5,404 bases of DNA. It comes from Klenkia sp. GTDB taxonomy: Bacteria; Actinomycetota; Actinomycetes; Mycobacteriales; Geodermatophilaceae. Every line of letters starts with the position of its first letter. Position 1 is the first letter of the stretch. The notes under the pieces were generated by a model. That model had not been told where the DNA came from. It made no database searches and worked only from the letters and a program-made list of their open reading frames with translations. The position numbers and the translations under genes were made by a program. Location of the stretch: contig JAOPVM010000449.1 in NCBI GenBank assembly GCA_025966215.1, forward strand, positions 1 through 5,404, read 5' to 3'. Of the stretch, positions 4,847-5,404 are shown piece by piece.

Positions 4847-5404
4847 CGAACCGGCGGCGCCCGTGGTGGGTGCGGACGTGGCCGGCGGCGACGACGCCGG
4901 CGACGCCCACCCCGAGCAGCACGACCCCGCCCAGGGCGTAGACCGCGGCGACGTCGGGCAGCGGGGTGCTGCTGGCGGCCGGGTCGAGCCGGTCGGCCAG
5001 CGCGGTCAGGGTGAGGACGGCGTCGTCGACCGGTGCGGTGAACGAGCCGATCGAGGCCAGCGCCGCAGCGGACCGGTCGACCGAGACCTGCGCGGCAGCC
5101 ACGACCTGGTTCACGTACTCGGCCTGGGCGGCGACACCGGGAGCGCCCTGCGGCAGCGCGAGGACCTGGTCGCGGTTCGCCACGGCGGTGGCGAGGGAAG
5201 CCCGGGCCTGCTCGACCGAGGTGGTGACGGCGGCGACCTGGGCGGCGAGCAGGTCGCGGGCGGTGCGGGCCTCGACGAGGGCGGCGGCGACCTGGTCGCG
5301 GGTGAACGTGGCGTCGGCGGTGGCCGCGGCGGTGGCCCGGTCGGCGTAGCCGGCGGCCAGCAGCTGGCCGGCCTCGGCCTCGCCTGCGTGCCGGGCGCCG
5401 TCGG
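4842..5404 (-). CDS. Ala-rich single-span membrane protein of unknown function (C-terminal 186 residues, 5' end outside window)
   Basis: The frame is open from the right edge to a TGA at 4842-4844. No specific family is recognised. Seen, in order: a long Ala/Val/Gln/Arg/Asp-rich, probably helical or coiled-coil segment (fragment residues 1-85, with repeats such as ARTARDLLAAQVAAV and EQARASLATAVANRD), then a second helical stretch to about residue 140. A short Ser/Thr/Pro linker (SSTPLPD) follows, with one hydrophobic span (about 151-174, VAAVYALGG onward) and a basic tail ending HHGRRRFA. This topology suggests an extracytoplasmic helical domain anchored at its C-terminus with the basic tail inside. 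A GTG at 5183 could serve as a start, but the same composition continues upstream to the edge, so the gene is taken as partial. A degenerate sortase-type sorting signal was considered: LPD precedes the span, but there is no LPxTG or LAxTG. Confidence 0.7.
   Translation of the reverse strand, partial: DGARHAGEAEAGQLLAAGYADRATAAATADATFTRDQVAAALVEARTARDLLAAQVAAVTTSVEQARASLATAVANRDQVLALPQGAPGVAAQAEYVNQVVAAAQVSVDRSAAALASIGSFTAPVDDAVLTLTALADRLDPAASSTPLPDVAAVYALGGVVLLGVGVAGVVAAGHVRTHHGRRRFA

Noticed and set aside
4279..4941. A + strand frame overlapping the CGNR gene, with a GTG at 4279
   Set aside because: The translation is Arg/Gly/Ala-rich with no domain. The frame starting at 4310 has a good Shine-Dalgarno and intact zinc-finger cysteines.

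Overview
The window is very GC-rich, with strong G/C bias at third codon positions, GTG as well as ATG starts, and tRNA genes that do not encode their CCA ends. This points to a high-GC actinobacterium. A family such as Geodermatophilaceae or a relative is possible, but that is only an impression. I see no mobile element, CRISPR array or rRNA. Most of it looks like ordinary chromosome; the most interesting part is one divergent promoter region.

Left part (1-2700, + strand). The window opens inside an FMN-dependent alpha-hydroxy-acid oxidase/dehydrogenase of the lactate 2-monooxygenase type (C-terminal 237 residues). After a 131-base gap come two closely spaced genes. The first encodes a 93-residue protein resembling the MSMEG_0570 family of nitrogen-starvation response proteins. 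The second encodes a complete succinate-semialdehyde-type aldehyde dehydrogenase (GabD-like) with an intact catalytic and substrate pocket. They are 28 bases apart and probably co-transcribed. A strong hairpin follows.

Middle (2700-2970, - strand). Two tRNA genes, tRNA-Ser(GCU) and then tRNA-Arg(ACG), lie 25 bases apart and are read leftward toward the hairpin, which probably ends transcription from both sides.

Right part (2969-5404). A 12-helix MFS transporter (- strand) and an ABATE/CGNR zinc-finger protein (+ strand) are divergently transcribed. Their shared 138-base intergenic region holds two inverted repeats of the form TACGA-N6/8-TCGTA. Each occupies the -35/-10 spacer of a candidate promoter reading toward the transporter, and each overlaps the -10 hexamer by exactly two bases. 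This suggests a repressor-controlled efflux or uptake gene, with the CGNR protein as the obvious candidate regulator; that link is inference. The CGNR gene converges on an Ala-rich, single-span membrane protein that runs off the right edge. Their stop codons are 4 bases apart and sit within a perfect 14-base palindrome.
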